From an uncultured Flavobacteriales bacterium (GTDB taxonomy: Bacteria > Bacteroidota > Bacteroidia > Flavobacteriales_E > Vicingaceae), in the NCBI GenBank assembly GCA_905479915.1, contig CAJQOH010000024.1:1-64000 (forward strand): a stretch of 64,000 nt of DNA. Direction: 5' to 3'. The notes beneath the pieces are model-generated. The model was not told the DNA's origin. It was given only the letters and a program-made list of their open reading frames with translations, and ran no database searches. The translations under genes and the position numbers were made by a program. Below are positions 8,831-17,302 of this stretch, one piece after another. Within the stretch, counting starts at the first letter, position 1; every line of letters begins with the position of its first letter.

Positions 8831-9229
8831 TGGAGTCGGAGGGACTCGAACCCTCGTCCAAACAAGGAAACGACAAGCTTTCTACGTGTGTAGTCTTTAA
8901 TTAATTGTTAGGCTCAATGCAGGCTAAAAACGACCAACAAAAAGCTTAGTCTTCTAGTATTTCACCGATAAATCGAAGCAATTTACCTAGCTAGTTCAAA
9001 ATTATGAATCTCTAAGCCAACAGTTAATGAACAGAACTGTTGAGAGAATAATGGTTCCGCCACCTAGTGGCTGGAATTAAGCTAATCAGACTGAGTCTGG
9101 ATTATGCAGCCATTGCATAGTTATTTTCGCCAATTAGCGATTTGTGAACCGAGATTAACGAGCAAATTCACAACGCTCGACACGCTTACAGGCCAAATTC
9201 ATCTTGCTGTCAAAACCAAAAACGACCCC
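8831..9229 (-). ncRNA. ssrA: Transfer-messenger RNA (tmRNA)
   Basis: Both ends of the tRNA-like domain are visible. The 5' strand GGGGTCG (9229-9223) pairs with CGACTCC (8838-8832), with one G-U pair. The T-arm GGTTCGAGTCC is next to the 3' end, and the discriminator base is A at 8831. CCA is not encoded and must be added. The tag frame is at 9131-9102: GGC GAA AAT AAC TAT GCA ATG GCT GCA TAA, giving GENNYAMAA, close in pattern to Bacteroidota tags ending in ALAA or AMAA. Length is 399 nt, normal for one-piece tmRNA. It rescues ribosomes stalled on broken mRNAs together with SmpB and tags the peptide for proteolysis. It is followed by its own terminator and preceded by a TATCTTTG promoter box about 30 nt upstream of the mature 5' end, leaving a short leader to be trimmed. 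Confidence 0.97.
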
Positions 9230-9258
9230 AATATTTTTAAAGAACTATATCTTAACAA

Positions 9259-9266
9259 CAAAGATA
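9259..9266 (-). promoter_or_regulatory. Putative -7 box of ssrA
   Basis: TATCTTTG on the minus strand, with an upstream TTTG about 15 nt away (shorter than usual spacing), 30 nt before the mature tmRNA 5' end. Confidence 0.55.
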
Positions 9267-9289
9267 GAACATTATTAAGTTCAAATATT

Positions 9290-9297
9290 TATTTTTG
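9290..9297 (+). promoter_or_regulatory. Putative -7 box of the alanine/saccharopine dehydrogenase-like gene
   Basis: TATTTTTG, 18 bp before ATG 9315. It forms a divergent pair with the ssrA promoter. Confidence 0.5.
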
Positions 9298-9314
9298 CAT
9301 CAAAATTATAGAAC

Positions 9315-10526
9315 ATGAAGATTGGCGTAATTAAAGAAGGAAAAACTCCACCAGACGAAAGAGTACCGTTATCTCCTGCTCAATGCAAAGAGATAACAGA
9401 AAATTTCCCTTCTGTCAATTTAGTTGTTCAAAAGAGTGATGTTAGAAGATTTAAATCTGAAGAGTACGCAAAAAATGGAATTGAACTGGTAGATTCTGTA
9501 GATGATTGTGATGTTTTATTAGGAGTTAAAGAGGTTCCTATCGATCAATTAATTCCCAACAAAAAATATTTTTATTTCTCTCATACCACAAAAAAACAAC
9601 CTTACAATAGAGATTTACTAAAAGCAATGTTAGATCATAACATTACTATGGTAGATTATGAAGGCCTAACAAACGAAAAAGGAATGCGTTTAATTGGGTT
9701 TGGAAAGTATGCTGGCATTGTTGGATGTTACAATTCGTTTTATACTTATGGAAAACAAACAGGTTCTTTTGATTTAAAAAGAGCTTATTTATGTGAGGAT
9801 AGAGCAGAAATGGAAGAAGAATTAGCTAAAATAAAACTACCTAACAATTTTAAAATTGTTACTACAGGTGGTGGTAGAGTTGCTTCTGGAATTATTGAAA
9901 TATTAAATAAAATTGGCCTCAAAAAAGTTTCATCAACAGAAATTTTAGAAAACGATTTTAATGAGCCTGTATTTGCTCAATTATTAGTTACTGATTATTA
10001 TAAAAAACCAGACAATTCTAAATTCGAAAGAAGAGACGTATACAACAACCCTCAAGATTTCGAAAGAGATTTTATGAAGTTTGCAAAAACTGCTAACATG
10101 TATATCTCTGGTCACTTTTGGGATAAAAATGCTCCTTATATCTTTACAAGAGAAGATGCAAAACACCCTGATTTCAAAATAAAAACTGTAGCTGATATCA
10201 GTTGTGATATTGATACTGCAATTGCTAGCACTATAAAACCTTCAACGATTGTTGATCCTATTTACGGATATGATGCACAATCTGAAAGTGAAGTTTCTTT
10301 TGATGCAGAAAATGCAATAACGGTTATGGCTGTAGATAATTTACCTTGTGAGTTACCAAAAGATGCTTCAGATGATTTTGGAAGAGAATTTATTGACAAA
10401 ATTCTTCCTCATTTAATAGATGATAAACAAGGAGTTATTGATAGAGCAACGATTTGTAAAGACGGAGATTTAACAGCTCATCATGAATTTTTAAGAGATT
10501 ACGTTAACGGAGAAGTTACAGCCTAG
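9315..10526 (+). CDS. NAD(P)-dependent amino-acid dehydrogenase-like protein (alanine DH/PNT N-domain; saccharopine DH-like)
   Basis: A 403-residue protein. The opening MKIGVIKEGKTPPDERVPLSP is the alanine dehydrogenase/pyridine-nucleotide transhydrogenase N-terminal domain (K-E and R-V-P/A-L motifs), about 1-130. A dinucleotide-binding loop follows at about 183-200 (VTTGGGRVASGI). The C-terminal part (STIVDPIYGYDA, AVDNLPCELPKDASDDFG) resembles lysine-forming saccharopine dehydrogenase, so the substrate is probably an amino acid or its 2-oxo acid. Which one cannot be told from the sequence. The protein should be cytosolic. The gene has its own promoter box and stands alone. Its last 11 bp overlap the 3' end of the convergent deacetylase gene. 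Confidence 0.82.
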   Translation: MKIGVIKEGKTPPDERVPLSPAQCKEITENFPSVNLVVQKSDVRRFKSEEYAKNGIELVDSVDDCDVLLGVKEVPIDQLIPNKKYFYFSHTTKKQPYNRDLLKAMLDHNITMVDYEGLTNEKGMRLIGFGKYAGIVGCYNSFYTYGKQTGSFDLKRAYLCEDRAEMEEELAKIKLPNNFKIVTTGGGRVASGIIEILNKIGLKKVSSTEILENDFNEPVFAQLLVTDYYKKPDNSKFERRDVYNNPQDFERDFMKFAKTANMYISGHFWDKNAPYIFTREDAKHPDFKIKTVADISCDIDTAIASTIKPSTIVDPIYGYDAQSESEVSFDAENAITVMAVDNLPCELPKDASDDFGREFIDKILPHLIDDKQGVIDRATICKDGDLTAHHEFLRDYVNGEVTA

Positions 10527-11457
10527 CAATTTTATTCTTTCCGATCATTTCCTTTATAAGATAGTATACATATTCATTCTTAATGATCGCTTTACCTGAG
10601 CAATTGGTTTCCATTGCAATACGCTGTAAATGATTTTTAGCAGCATCTTTTTTCAATCCTGCACCACCAAAAGTAATATCAGTTTGATTGTATATTTTAT
10701 CAAAAAAAGCCAATGAAACACCATCATCTGTAAAAGGAAAAGAAAAAGCACTGTAATCCAAACCAAATTGAGAAGTAATCATTTTAACACTTTCATTCGT
10801 CTGAACCAATTGTTCTTCTAAACTTATCTCCTTATATAAAGGGTGATTTTTACTGTGTGCTCCAAATGTAATACCATCACCTATAAGCTCTTTAATTTGC
10901 TCGGAAGTTAAATAAGGAGATGCCTCTTTCAAATAGGCATCAAAATCAATTTGATTCAACAACGCCAATTCATCCAAATGTTGTTCCTTACTATAAGGTA
11001 TAGATAAAATGGATTTATCTTTCAACTTATCAAACAAGATACTTTCTTTAAACCTATAGAAAAGTTGTTTATTGTCAATAAAATCTGAATTTAAAAAAAC
11101 CGTTGCATGCACCTGCTTCTCTTTTAATATAGGCGCAACAACATCATAAAATTCCCTTAACCCATCATCAAAAGTGATATGAAAATAATTCTCATCAATT
11201 TCTTCATCACTATCATTTAATTCAATCAATTGATGTAAAGAAATAGATTTGTAATGCGTTAATAAAAAATCCAAATCAGCCTTAAAAGATGTTATACTTC
11301 TTGATTGATAAAGATGTTGAATATGAATCGGGGTATTGTTTGCTACAGAATGATAAAAAGGCAAAACAATGTGCTGACCAGTTTTTCTAATCAAACCTTT
11401 CACACCATACAAGGGAGCTCCAATCTTAGAAATTGTTTTCGCTATTTTTTTTACCAT
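10516..11457 (-). CDS. Polysaccharide deacetylase (NodB-like) family protein
   Basis: A 313-residue protein. The NodB fold is marked by FHITFDDG (metal-binding Asp pair about residues 97-98), the HSKNH metal motif (H-x3-H) in the GITFGAHSKNHPLY region near residue 200, and FSFPFTDDG further on. Related carbohydrate esterase family 4 enzymes remove acetyl groups from sugars such as chitin, peptidoglycan or surface glycans with a divalent metal. No clear signal peptide is seen, so it may be cytosolic or membrane-peripheral and act on a precursor. It is convergent with the upstream dehydrogenase (11-bp overlap) and monocistronic as far as can be seen. The fold is recognised with good confidence; the substrate is unknown. 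Confidence 0.85.
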   Translation of the reverse strand: MVKKIAKTISKIGAPLYGVKGLIRKTGQHIVLPFYHSVANNTPIHIQHLYQSRSITSFKADLDFLLTHYKSISLHQLIELNDSDEEIDENYFHITFDDGLREFYDVVAPILKEKQVHATVFLNSDFIDNKQLFYRFKESILFDKLKDKSILSIPYSKEQHLDELALLNQIDFDAYLKEASPYLTSEQIKELIGDGITFGAHSKNHPLYKEISLEEQLVQTNESVKMITSQFGLDYSAFSFPFTDDGVSLAFFDKIYNQTDITFGGAGLKKDAAKNHLQRIAMETNCSGKAIIKNEYVYYLIKEMIGKNKIARL

Positions 11458-11514
11458 AAGCCCATCAAAAATAGCTTTAAATATTAAAAACCGCTAAAAA
11501 CTATTTTTATTTTA

Positions 11515-11522
11515 TATTTTTG
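11515..11522 (+). promoter_or_regulatory. Putative -7 box of pdhB
   Basis: TATTTTTG (TAnnTTTG), followed by a long leader of about 125 nt that holds an ACAAGGT/ACCTTGT inverted repeat (11601-11607 and 11621-11627). Confidence 0.5.
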
Positions 11523-11652
11523 GGGCCAGTCAATGACTGGAAATTATTATTTATTGAGATTCTTAAAAAAAGAAACTCTTTAACTAATGAACCTTTAAGA
11601 ACAAGGTATAAAACTTTTAAACCTTGTACTTTTAAACTTTGAACTTAATATT

Positions 11653-12630
11653 ATGAGAGAAATTCAATTTAGAGAAGCTTTAAATGAAGCAATGTGTGAA
11701 GAAATGAGAAAGGACGACACTATCGTTCTTATGGGAGAAGAAGTTGCTGAATATAATGGTGCTTACAAAGTAAGTAAAGGAATGTTAGATGAATTTGGTG
11801 CGGAAAGAGTTATTGATACTCCTATTGCTGAAAATGGTTTTTCAGGAATTGCTGTTGGTGCTGCCATGAATGGTATGCGACCAATTGTTGAGTACATGAC
11901 TTGGAATTTCTCTTTAGTTTCTATTGATCAAATTATCAATAATGCTGCTAAGATGTACAATATGTCTGGTGGACAATTAAACATTCCAATCGTATTTAGA
12001 GGTGGAACTGGTGCCGCAGGTCAATTAGGAGCAACTCACTCTCAAGATTTTTCTAACTGGTACGCAAATTGTCCTGGATTAAAAGTGGTTCAACCATCAA
12101 ATCCTAAAGATGCAAAAGGTTTACTTAAAGCGGCCATAAGAGATAATGACCCTGTATTGGTTATGGAATCAGAACAAATGTATGGTGATAAAGGAGAAGT
12201 ACCTGAGGGAGAATACATTATTCCTATAGGTGTAGCTGATGTAGTTAAAGAAGGAAAAGATGTTACAATAGTAAGTTTCGGGAAAATGATGAAAATTGCT
12301 AACGCAGCAGCTGAAGAATTAACAAAAGAAGGTATTGACGCAGAAGTAATTGATTTGAGAAGCTTACGTCCTATAGACTATGATACAATTATAAATTCTG
12401 TTAAGAAAACAAACAGAATGGTATTTGTTGAAGAAACATGGCCATTAGGTTCTTTTTCAACTGAACTTACTTTTAAAGTACAACAAAATGCTTTTGATTA
12501 CTTAGATGCTCCTGTAGCTAGAGTAACTGGAGCAGATGTTCCAATGAGTTTTTCTGTTCCTTTGATTGAGGCGTACATGCCTAACGTAGAAAAAGTAATT
12601 AAAGCAGTCAATCAAGTAATGTATCGATAG
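11653..12630 (+). CDS. pdhB: Pyruvate dehydrogenase E1 component, beta subunit
   Basis: A 325-residue protein, the normal length for a separate E1 beta chain. MREIQFREALNEAMCEEM, VLMGEEVAEYNGAYKVSKGM, RVIDTPIAENGFSGIAVGAA and the HSQDFSNWYANCPGLKVVQPS loop are characteristic. The transketolase C-domain follows (VTIVSFGKMM, VIDLRSLRPID, VEETWPLGSF). With E1 alpha it decarboxylates pyruvate using thiamine diphosphate and passes the acetyl group to E2, feeding acetyl-CoA to the TCA cycle. No pdhA or pdhC is adjacent; in many Bacteroidota these subunits are scattered. The gene stands alone between its own promoter and a strong terminator. A branched-chain 2-oxoacid E1 beta is a less likely alternative. 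Confidence 0.95.
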   Translation: MREIQFREALNEAMCEEMRKDDTIVLMGEEVAEYNGAYKVSKGMLDEFGAERVIDTPIAENGFSGIAVGAAMNGMRPIVEYMTWNFSLVSIDQIINNAAKMYNMSGGQLNIPIVFRGGTGAAGQLGATHSQDFSNWYANCPGLKVVQPSNPKDAKGLLKAAIRDNDPVLVMESEQMYGDKGEVPEGEYIIPIGVADVVKEGKDVTIVSFGKMMKIANAAAEELTKEGIDAEVIDLRSLRPIDYDTIINSVKKTNRMVFVEETWPLGSFSTELTFKVQQNAFDYLDAPVARVTGADVPMSFSVPLIEAYMPNVEKVIKAVNQVMYR

Positions 12631-12643
12631 ACGAATAACTTAT

Positions 12644-12690
12644 AAAACAAAAAAGCCAAGATGAATCTTCATTTTGGCTTTTTTGTTTTG
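12644..12690. terminator. Strong hairpin terminator after pdhB
   Basis: Arms AAAACAAAAAAGCCAA...TTGGCTTTTTTGTTTT enclose an inner ATGA/TCAT stem. A-run and T-run on both sides make it usable in either direction; here it ends pdhB. Confidence 0.9.
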
Positions 12691-12792
12691 AGATTTTTCT
12701 ATGAAATTGAATACTTAATAGCTTAAAACCGCCCTTTTATACGACAAAATCAAATTCTTTATTCCTGATTCTTCATTCTTCATTTAATTACT

Positions 12793-12800
12793 TACTTTTG
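12793..12800 (+). promoter_or_regulatory. Putative -7 box of the pyrophosphatase gene
   Basis: TACTTTTG, 38 bp before the ATG. Upstream (12755-12785) are direct micro-repeats of the attcttc type. Confidence 0.5.
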
Positions 12801-12838
12801 CCGACCTAAAATTTAAACTAAATAATATATAATATAGT

Positions 12839-15586
12839 ATGGAAGCAATGATGATTTATATGCCAATAGTAATGGCAATCTTAGGCCTAATTTACATGGT
12901 AGTAAAAAAAGGTTGGGTAATGAAGCAAAGTGCTGGTGATGGTAAAATGAAAGAAATTGCTGATCACATTTATGAAGGAGCTTTAGCTTTCTTAAAAGCA
13001 GAGTATAAATTATTAACGATGTTTGTTATCGGAGCAAGTGTTGTTTTAGCTGGTGTAGCATTTGTTGTGCCATCTACTCATTACCTTATTATTCCTGCAT
13101 TTATTATAGGTGCTGTATTTTCTGCTTTAGCAGGAAACATGGGAATGAAAATTGCCACAAAAACAAACGTAAGAACTACTCAAGCTGCAAAAACGAGCTT
13201 ACCAAATGCTTTAAAAGTATCTTTTGGTGGTGGTACAGTAATGGGATTAGGAGTTGCTGGTTTAGCCGTTTTAGGTTTAACCCTTTTCTTTATTATCTTC
13301 TTTCAACTATTTATGGGGGGTGTTTGGACAAACACTGTTGACATGACTATGGTATTAGAAACTTTAGCTGGTTTCTCTTTAGGTGCCGAGTCTATTGCTT
13401 TATTTGCAAGAGTTGGTGGTGGTATTTATACCAAAGCTGCTGATGTTGGAGCTGATTTAGTGGGGAAAGTTGAAGCAGGAATTCCTGAGGATGATCCACG
13501 TAACCCTGCAACAATTGCAGATAATGTTGGTGATAATGTTGGTGACGTTGCTGGAATGGGAGCAGATTTATTTGGTTCTTATGTAGCAACAGTATTGGCT
13601 GCTATGGTTTTAGGTAACTATGTTATTTCTGATATGGGTGGAGCTATTCAAGATGCATTTGGAGGAATTGGTCCTATCCTATTGCCTATGGCAATTGCAG
13701 GTGCTGGAATTATCATTTCTATTATAGGTACCATGTTGGTGAAAATATCATCTAATGATGCTAAAGAAAGCCAAGTACAAACAGCTTTAAATATTGGTAA
13801 CTGGACATCTATAGTATTGGTTGCTGTTGCTTGTTTTGGATTAGTTACTTGGATGCTACCAGAGACCATGCAAATGAACTTCTTTGGTGAAGGAAAACAA
13901 GAAATATCTTCTATGAGAGTTTTCTTTGCAACTCTAGTTGGTTTAGTTGTAGGTGCAGGAATATCATCTTTCACTGAATATTACACTGGATTGGGGAAAA
14001 AACCTATCTTAAAAATTGTACAACAATCATCTACAGGAGCAGGAACAAACATTATTGCTGGTTTAGCTACTGGTATGATTTCTACTTTCTCGTCAGTATT
14101 ATTATTTGCAGCTGCAATATGGGCTTCTTATGCTTTTGCAGGATTTTACGGAGTTGCTTTAGCTGCTTCTGCAATGATGGCGACTACAGCAATGCAGTTA
14201 GCCATTGATGCTTTCGGACCAATTGCGGATAATGCAGGTGGTATTGCTGAAATGAGTGAACAAGAACCAATTGTTAGAGAAAGAACTGATATTTTAGATT
14301 CTGTTGGTAACACAACTGCTGCTACTGGTAAAGGCTTTGCCATTGCTTCTGCAGCATTAACATCTTTAGCTTTATTTGCTGCTTACGTTACCTTTACAGG
14401 AATTGACGGAATTAACATCTTTAAAGCCCCAGTGCTGGCCATGTTATTTGTTGGTGGTATGATACCAGTAGTATTCTCTGCATTGGCAATGAATGCCGTT
14501 GGTAAAGCCGCTATGGAAATGGTTTATGAAGTTAGAAGGCAGTTTAAAAACATTCCTGGAATTATGGAAGGCACTGGTAAACCTGACTATGCCAAATGTG
14601 TTGATATTTCTACCAAAGCATCTTTAAAAGAAATGATGTTACCAGGAATCTTAACCATTGGTTTCCCAATTGCAGTTGTTATCATTGGAAAATTAGTTTA
14701 CCCTGATAACAACATGTTAGTAGCAGAAATGTTAGGTGGATATATGGCTGGTGTAACCGTAAGTGGTGTACTTTGGGCAATCTTCCAAAACAATGCTGGT
14801 GGAGCTTGGGATAATGCAAAAAAATCTTTTGAAGCAGGAGTAGAAATAAATGGAGAAATGACTTACAAAGGTTCTGAAGCGCACAAAGCAGCAGTAACTG
14901 GAGATACAGTTGGTGATCCTTTCAAGGATACTTCTGGTCCTTCAATGAACATCTTAATTAAATTAACGTGTTTAATAGGTTTAGTTGTAGCTCCTATCTT
15001 AGGTGGTCATACGGATGAAGCTCATGCCGAAGAGGTTGTAGCTCCGGTTGAAGAAACAATTACAGAAAAAGTTGTAGCTCCATTAGAAAATTCAAACTTA
15101 ATTGAATGGACAGGAAGAAAAGTTGGTGGTGCTCATACAGGAACATTAGCTGTTTCAGAATCTACACTTAAAGTAGAAGAAGGAAATGTTACAGGTCAAT
15201 TAACTATAGATATGAATTCTATTGCTTGTACAGATATAGAGCCAGGAGAAGACAATGATAATTTAATCGGACATTTAAGAGCTGCTGATTTCTTTGCTAT
15301 TGATTCTATACCTACAGCTAGTTTCGTTGTTACTTCATCTGTTAAAGATGAAGAAAATGAAAACTACTATAAGATTACTGGAGATTTAACTATTAGAGGA
15401 GTAAGTAATCCTATTGAATTTCCTGCAATGGTTTTAAGTACAGATGGTAAAACTCAAATAGAAGCATCATTTGCATTTGATAGAACTGCTTATGGAATTG
15501 AGTACGGATCTAAATCTATGATTGGTAAGTTAGCTGGTAAATTCATTTATGATGAAATTGAGTTATCATTAAAAGGAAACTTCTAA
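12839..15586 (+). CDS. hppA: Ion-pumping membrane pyrophosphatase fused to a C-terminal YceI domain
   Basis: A 915-residue protein. Residues 1 to about 725 are a full membrane pyrophosphatase. The catalytic loop [11 protein letters not shown] is at 202-212, then [19 protein letters not shown] and [14 protein letters not shown], with multiple membrane helices throughout. [10 protein letters not shown] (490-499) has Ala after GNTT, the residue associated with K+-dependent pumps; whether H+ or Na+ is moved cannot be decided. After the last helix ([20 protein letters not shown]) comes an acidic, Val-rich linker (about 725-753). Residues 754-915 are a complete YceI domain ([54 protein letters not shown]). 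YceI proteins are lipocalin-like periplasmic proteins, some binding isoprenoid lipids. The C-terminus of these pumps faces the periplasm, so the fusion is topologically sensible. The fusion is continuous, with no frameshift or internal stop. Confidence 0.93.
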   Translation: MEAMMIYMPIVMAILGLIYMVVKKGWVMKQSAGDGKMKEIADHIYEGALAFLKAEYKLLTMFVIGASVVLAGVAFVVPSTHYLIIPAFIIGAVFSALAGNMGMKIATKTNVRTTQAAKTSLPNALKVSFGGGTVMGLGVAGLAVLGLTLFFIIFFQLFMGGVWTNTVDMTMVLETLAGFSLGAESIALFARVGGGIYTKAADVGADLVGKVEAGIPEDDPRNPATIADNVGDNVGDVAGMGADLFGSYVATVLAAMVLGNYVISDMGGAIQDAFGGIGPILLPMAIAGAGIIISIIGTMLVKISSNDAKESQVQTALNIGNWTSIVLVAVACFGLVTWMLPETMQMNFFGEGKQEISSMRVFFATLVGLVVGAGISSFTEYYTGLGKKPILKIVQQSSTGAGTNIIAGLATGMISTFSSVLLFAAAIWASYAFAGFYGVALAASAMMATTAMQLAIDAFGPIADNAGGIAEMSEQEPIVRERTDILDSVGNTTAATGKGFAIASAALTSLALFAAYVTFTGIDGINIFKAPVLAMLFVGGMIPVVFSALAMNAVGKAAMEMVYEVRRQFKNIPGIMEGTGKPDYAKCVDISTKASLKEMMLPGILTIGFPIAVVIIGKLVYPDNNMLVAEMLGGYMAGVTVSGVLWAIFQNNAGGAWDNAKKSFEAGVEINGEMTYKGSEAHKAAVTGDTVGDPFKDTSGPSMNILIKLTCLIGLVVAPILGGHTDEAHAEEVVAPVEETITEKVVAPLENSNLIEWTGRKVGGAHTGTLAVSESTLKVEEGNVTGQLTIDMNSIACTDIEPGEDNDNLIGHLRAADFFAIDSIPTASFVVTSSVKDEENENYYKITGDLTIRGVSNPIEFPAMVLSTDGKTQIEASFAFDRTAYGIEYGSKSMIGKLAGKFIYDEIELSLKGNF

Positions 15587-15613
15587 AGAGTAGATTCTAA
15601 TATAGAAAACACT

Positions 15614-15643
15614 AAACGGGTATTGTACAATACCCGTTTTTTT
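15614..15643 (+). terminator. Rho-independent terminator after the pyrophosphatase gene
   Basis: Perfect 12-bp arms AAACGGGTATTG and CAATACCCGTTT around TA, followed by a T-run. Confidence 0.95.
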
Positions 15644-15844
15644 ATTCCTATTAATGAACCGCTATCTCAATTAAACTTAGTAAATAAAACAGAGCTATTT
15701 ATGGCCGATTTTAATACAATCGAAAAATAAACTTGTTAAATAATTGTTATTTTTCTTGCCGTTAACAGCTTAATACAACACAAAAAGAAGAAAGAACAAC
15801 CAATAACAAAGGGGGTAGTAGTTATCAACACCCTGTTAACAACT

Positions 15845-15860
15845 ATTAACAATTGTTAAT
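15845..15860. promoter_or_regulatory. Perfect 16-bp palindrome, candidate operator
   Basis: ATTAACAATTGTTAAT equals its own reverse complement and ends 14 bp before the -33 element of the downstream promoter, a position suited to a dimeric regulator. The regulator is unknown. Confidence 0.5.
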
Positions 15861-15874
15861 AAATGAAAAAATAA

Positions 15875-15907
15875 TTTGGCAGATATAAAAAAAATGTAGT
15901 ATGTTTG
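15875..15907 (+). promoter_or_regulatory. Bacteroidota-type promoter of the barrel gene
   Basis: TTTG (15875-15878) and TATGTTTG (15900-15907), separated by 21 bp, match the -33/-7 consensus well. This is the best promoter seen in the window. The leader before ATG 15967 is about 55 nt. Confidence 0.75.
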
Positions 15908-15966
15908 CCCCGAACTAAGAATTTAAAATAATTAATAATTTAAAAGTTTAACTAAAACAATTTGTA

Positions 15967-16869
15967 ATGAAAAGAAAAGTATTATTTGTAGCTTCTTTAT
16001 TTTTAGCTACTGCGACATTCGCACAAGACGGTTTAACGTCAAAAAAAGGAGAAGCTTATTTACCAGAAGCTGGTGATTGGTCTATCGGATTTGATGGAAC
16101 TTCATTAACTCAATTTATTGGTAACGCTTTCAACGGATCAGGGAATTCTACAAGTGTTATTGATCCTACTTCTGGAGTTGTAACAAATGGTGGCTCTACA
16201 AACTCATTAAACGCTGGTGGATGGATGAACGGAACAGTTGGTCAAGAAATTAGGTTTAAAATGTTTAAAGATGAAACTACTGCTTACAGATTAAGAGCAA
16301 GAATTGGTTTCGGAGGAGACAACTCTGATGCTGTAGGAAAATACGATCAAGATGGTGATCCATTAACTCAAGATGTTGACTACACAGTTAACACAAAAAA
16401 TTCTGATGGATTTAGTGTTATTTTGGGAGCTGGTTTAGAAAAAAGAAGAGGGAATACTAGAGTCCAAGGTTATTATGGTGGTGAAGTAGTGTTTGGTATG
16501 ATAGGTAACGGAACTACTACTACTGATGATGGTCGAGTTTTGTCTGACGACTATTCTAATGGTGGAGTAACCAGAACTACAGAAGTTGCAAACGCAAGTT
16601 CTATAGTTTTTGGATTACAAGGTTTTATTGGTGTTGAGTATTTCTTCGCTCCAAAAATTTCTTTAGGCGCTCAGTATACTTGGGGATTAGGATTTGCAAC
16701 TACAGGAGAAACAGAAACTACTACTGAGCGTTGGGGAACTGCATTTGGTGCAGCTGTTGGAACAGCAAATTCTCTTCAAACCGAAACTACTACTACACGA
16801 GGAGCATCTGATTCAATGAACTTAGATACAGGTGGACAGTTTGCATTAAACTTAAACTTCCACTTTTAA
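15967..16869 (+). CDS. Outer-membrane beta-barrel protein
   Basis: A 300-residue protein with a clear Sec signal peptide (MKRKVLFVASLFLATATFA, cleavage before QDG). The rest alternates amphipathic strands (EIRFKMFKDETTAYRLRARIGFGG, GFSVILGAGLEKRRG) with Thr-rich, low-complexity loops (ETETTTERWG, ETTTTRG). It ends in strand-like FALNLNFHF with a terminal Phe, the usual C-terminal signature for barrel assembly by BAM. Good promoter, a 16-bp palindrome upstream and a strong terminator suggest a well-expressed, regulated single gene. No specific porin family was recognised. A structural or channel role is inferred; substrate unknown. Confidence 0.8.
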   Translation: MKRKVLFVASLFLATATFAQDGLTSKKGEAYLPEAGDWSIGFDGTSLTQFIGNAFNGSGNSTSVIDPTSGVVTNGGSTNSLNAGGWMNGTVGQEIRFKMFKDETTAYRLRARIGFGGDNSDAVGKYDQDGDPLTQDVDYTVNTKNSDGFSVILGAGLEKRRGNTRVQGYYGGEVVFGMIGNGTTTTDDGRVLSDDYSNGGVTRTTEVANASSIVFGLQGFIGVEYFFAPKISLGAQYTWGLGFATTGETETTTERWGTAFGAAVGTANSLQTETTTTRGASDSMNLDTGGQFALNLNFHF

Positions 16870-16901
16870 GAAACTATTCTTAAAAAGAAAAGTATAAAAA
16901 G

Positions 16902-16932
16902 AAAGTCCCGATGAAAATCGGGACTTTTTTTT
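16902..16932 (+). terminator. Rho-independent terminator after the barrel gene
   Basis: AAAGTCCCGAT, GAAA loop, ATCGGGACTTT, then a T-run. Confidence 0.95.
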
Positions 16933-17249
16933 GCTTCAAACTTTTTACTTCTTAGTTACCTGACAACTACAATTTAAATTAACAACATCTCGCTTCACAG
17001 CCCAAAGTAGAAGATATCAACTTCTAGACTAACATTTCCAAAAAGAAAAAACCCAACTACAATTAAGATGTGTATTGAACTCTACTTAAGAGCTATTTTT
17101 AGTCACATATAAATAGAATTTACTAATTCCCAAATAAAAGATAAGAACAAGTCTATTCAGCCAAAATACATATAGAATATAAATACCCTTATTGAAGCAT
17201 AAACGTCTACCCTATTCCATTACTTAGGAATTAATAGTAGTAGGGCCAT
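16933..17249. other. Intergenic stretch without recognised features
   Basis: About 317 bp between two terminators. It has stops in all frames at short intervals and shows no tRNA-like or promoter-like element that I can defend. Confidence 0.6.
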
Positions 17250-17286
17250 AAAAAAAGCATTCTCTTTATAGAGAATGCTTTTTTTA
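17250..17286 (-). terminator. Terminator of the GH3-unknown-dNK operon
   Basis: AAAAAAAGCATTCTC, TTTATA loop, GAGAATGCTTTTTTT. It is symmetric, and here it lies just after the deoxynucleoside kinase stop codon on the minus strand. Confidence 0.92.
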
Positions 17287-17302
17287 AGTTATATCCTAAA
17301 AG

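Larger units (their letters stand above)
15644..15966 (+). promoter_or_regulatory. Long upstream region of the barrel gene, rich in GTTAAC-type motifs
   Basis: No gene seen. From about 15733 the region holds repeated TTAAC/GTTAA motifs (for example GTTAAC at 15835-15840) and the 16-bp perfect palindrome at 15845-15860. The promoter is at 15875-15907. Confidence 0.55.

Noticed and set aside
9104-9334. 76-codon plus-strand open frame
   Set aside because: It lies antisense over the tmRNA 5' domain and its promoter and runs into the dehydrogenase start; the tmRNA explains this DNA.
11305-11487. 60-codon plus-strand frame opposite the deacetylase start
   Set aside because: Shadow of the deacetylase coding strand; no promoter box or family match.
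13392-14343. Several minus-strand frames inside the pyrophosphatase gene
   Set aside because: Low-complexity shadows of a conserved membrane protein on the opposite strand.
15815-15870. Replication origin (TTATCAACA resembles a DnaA box)
   Set aside because: Only one imperfect box, no dnaA or other origin genes nearby, and the repeats are better explained as regulatory sites of the downstream gene.
16933-17249. Possible small RNA between two terminators
   Set aside because: No promoter box with suitable spacing and no structured element visible; nothing to support a call.
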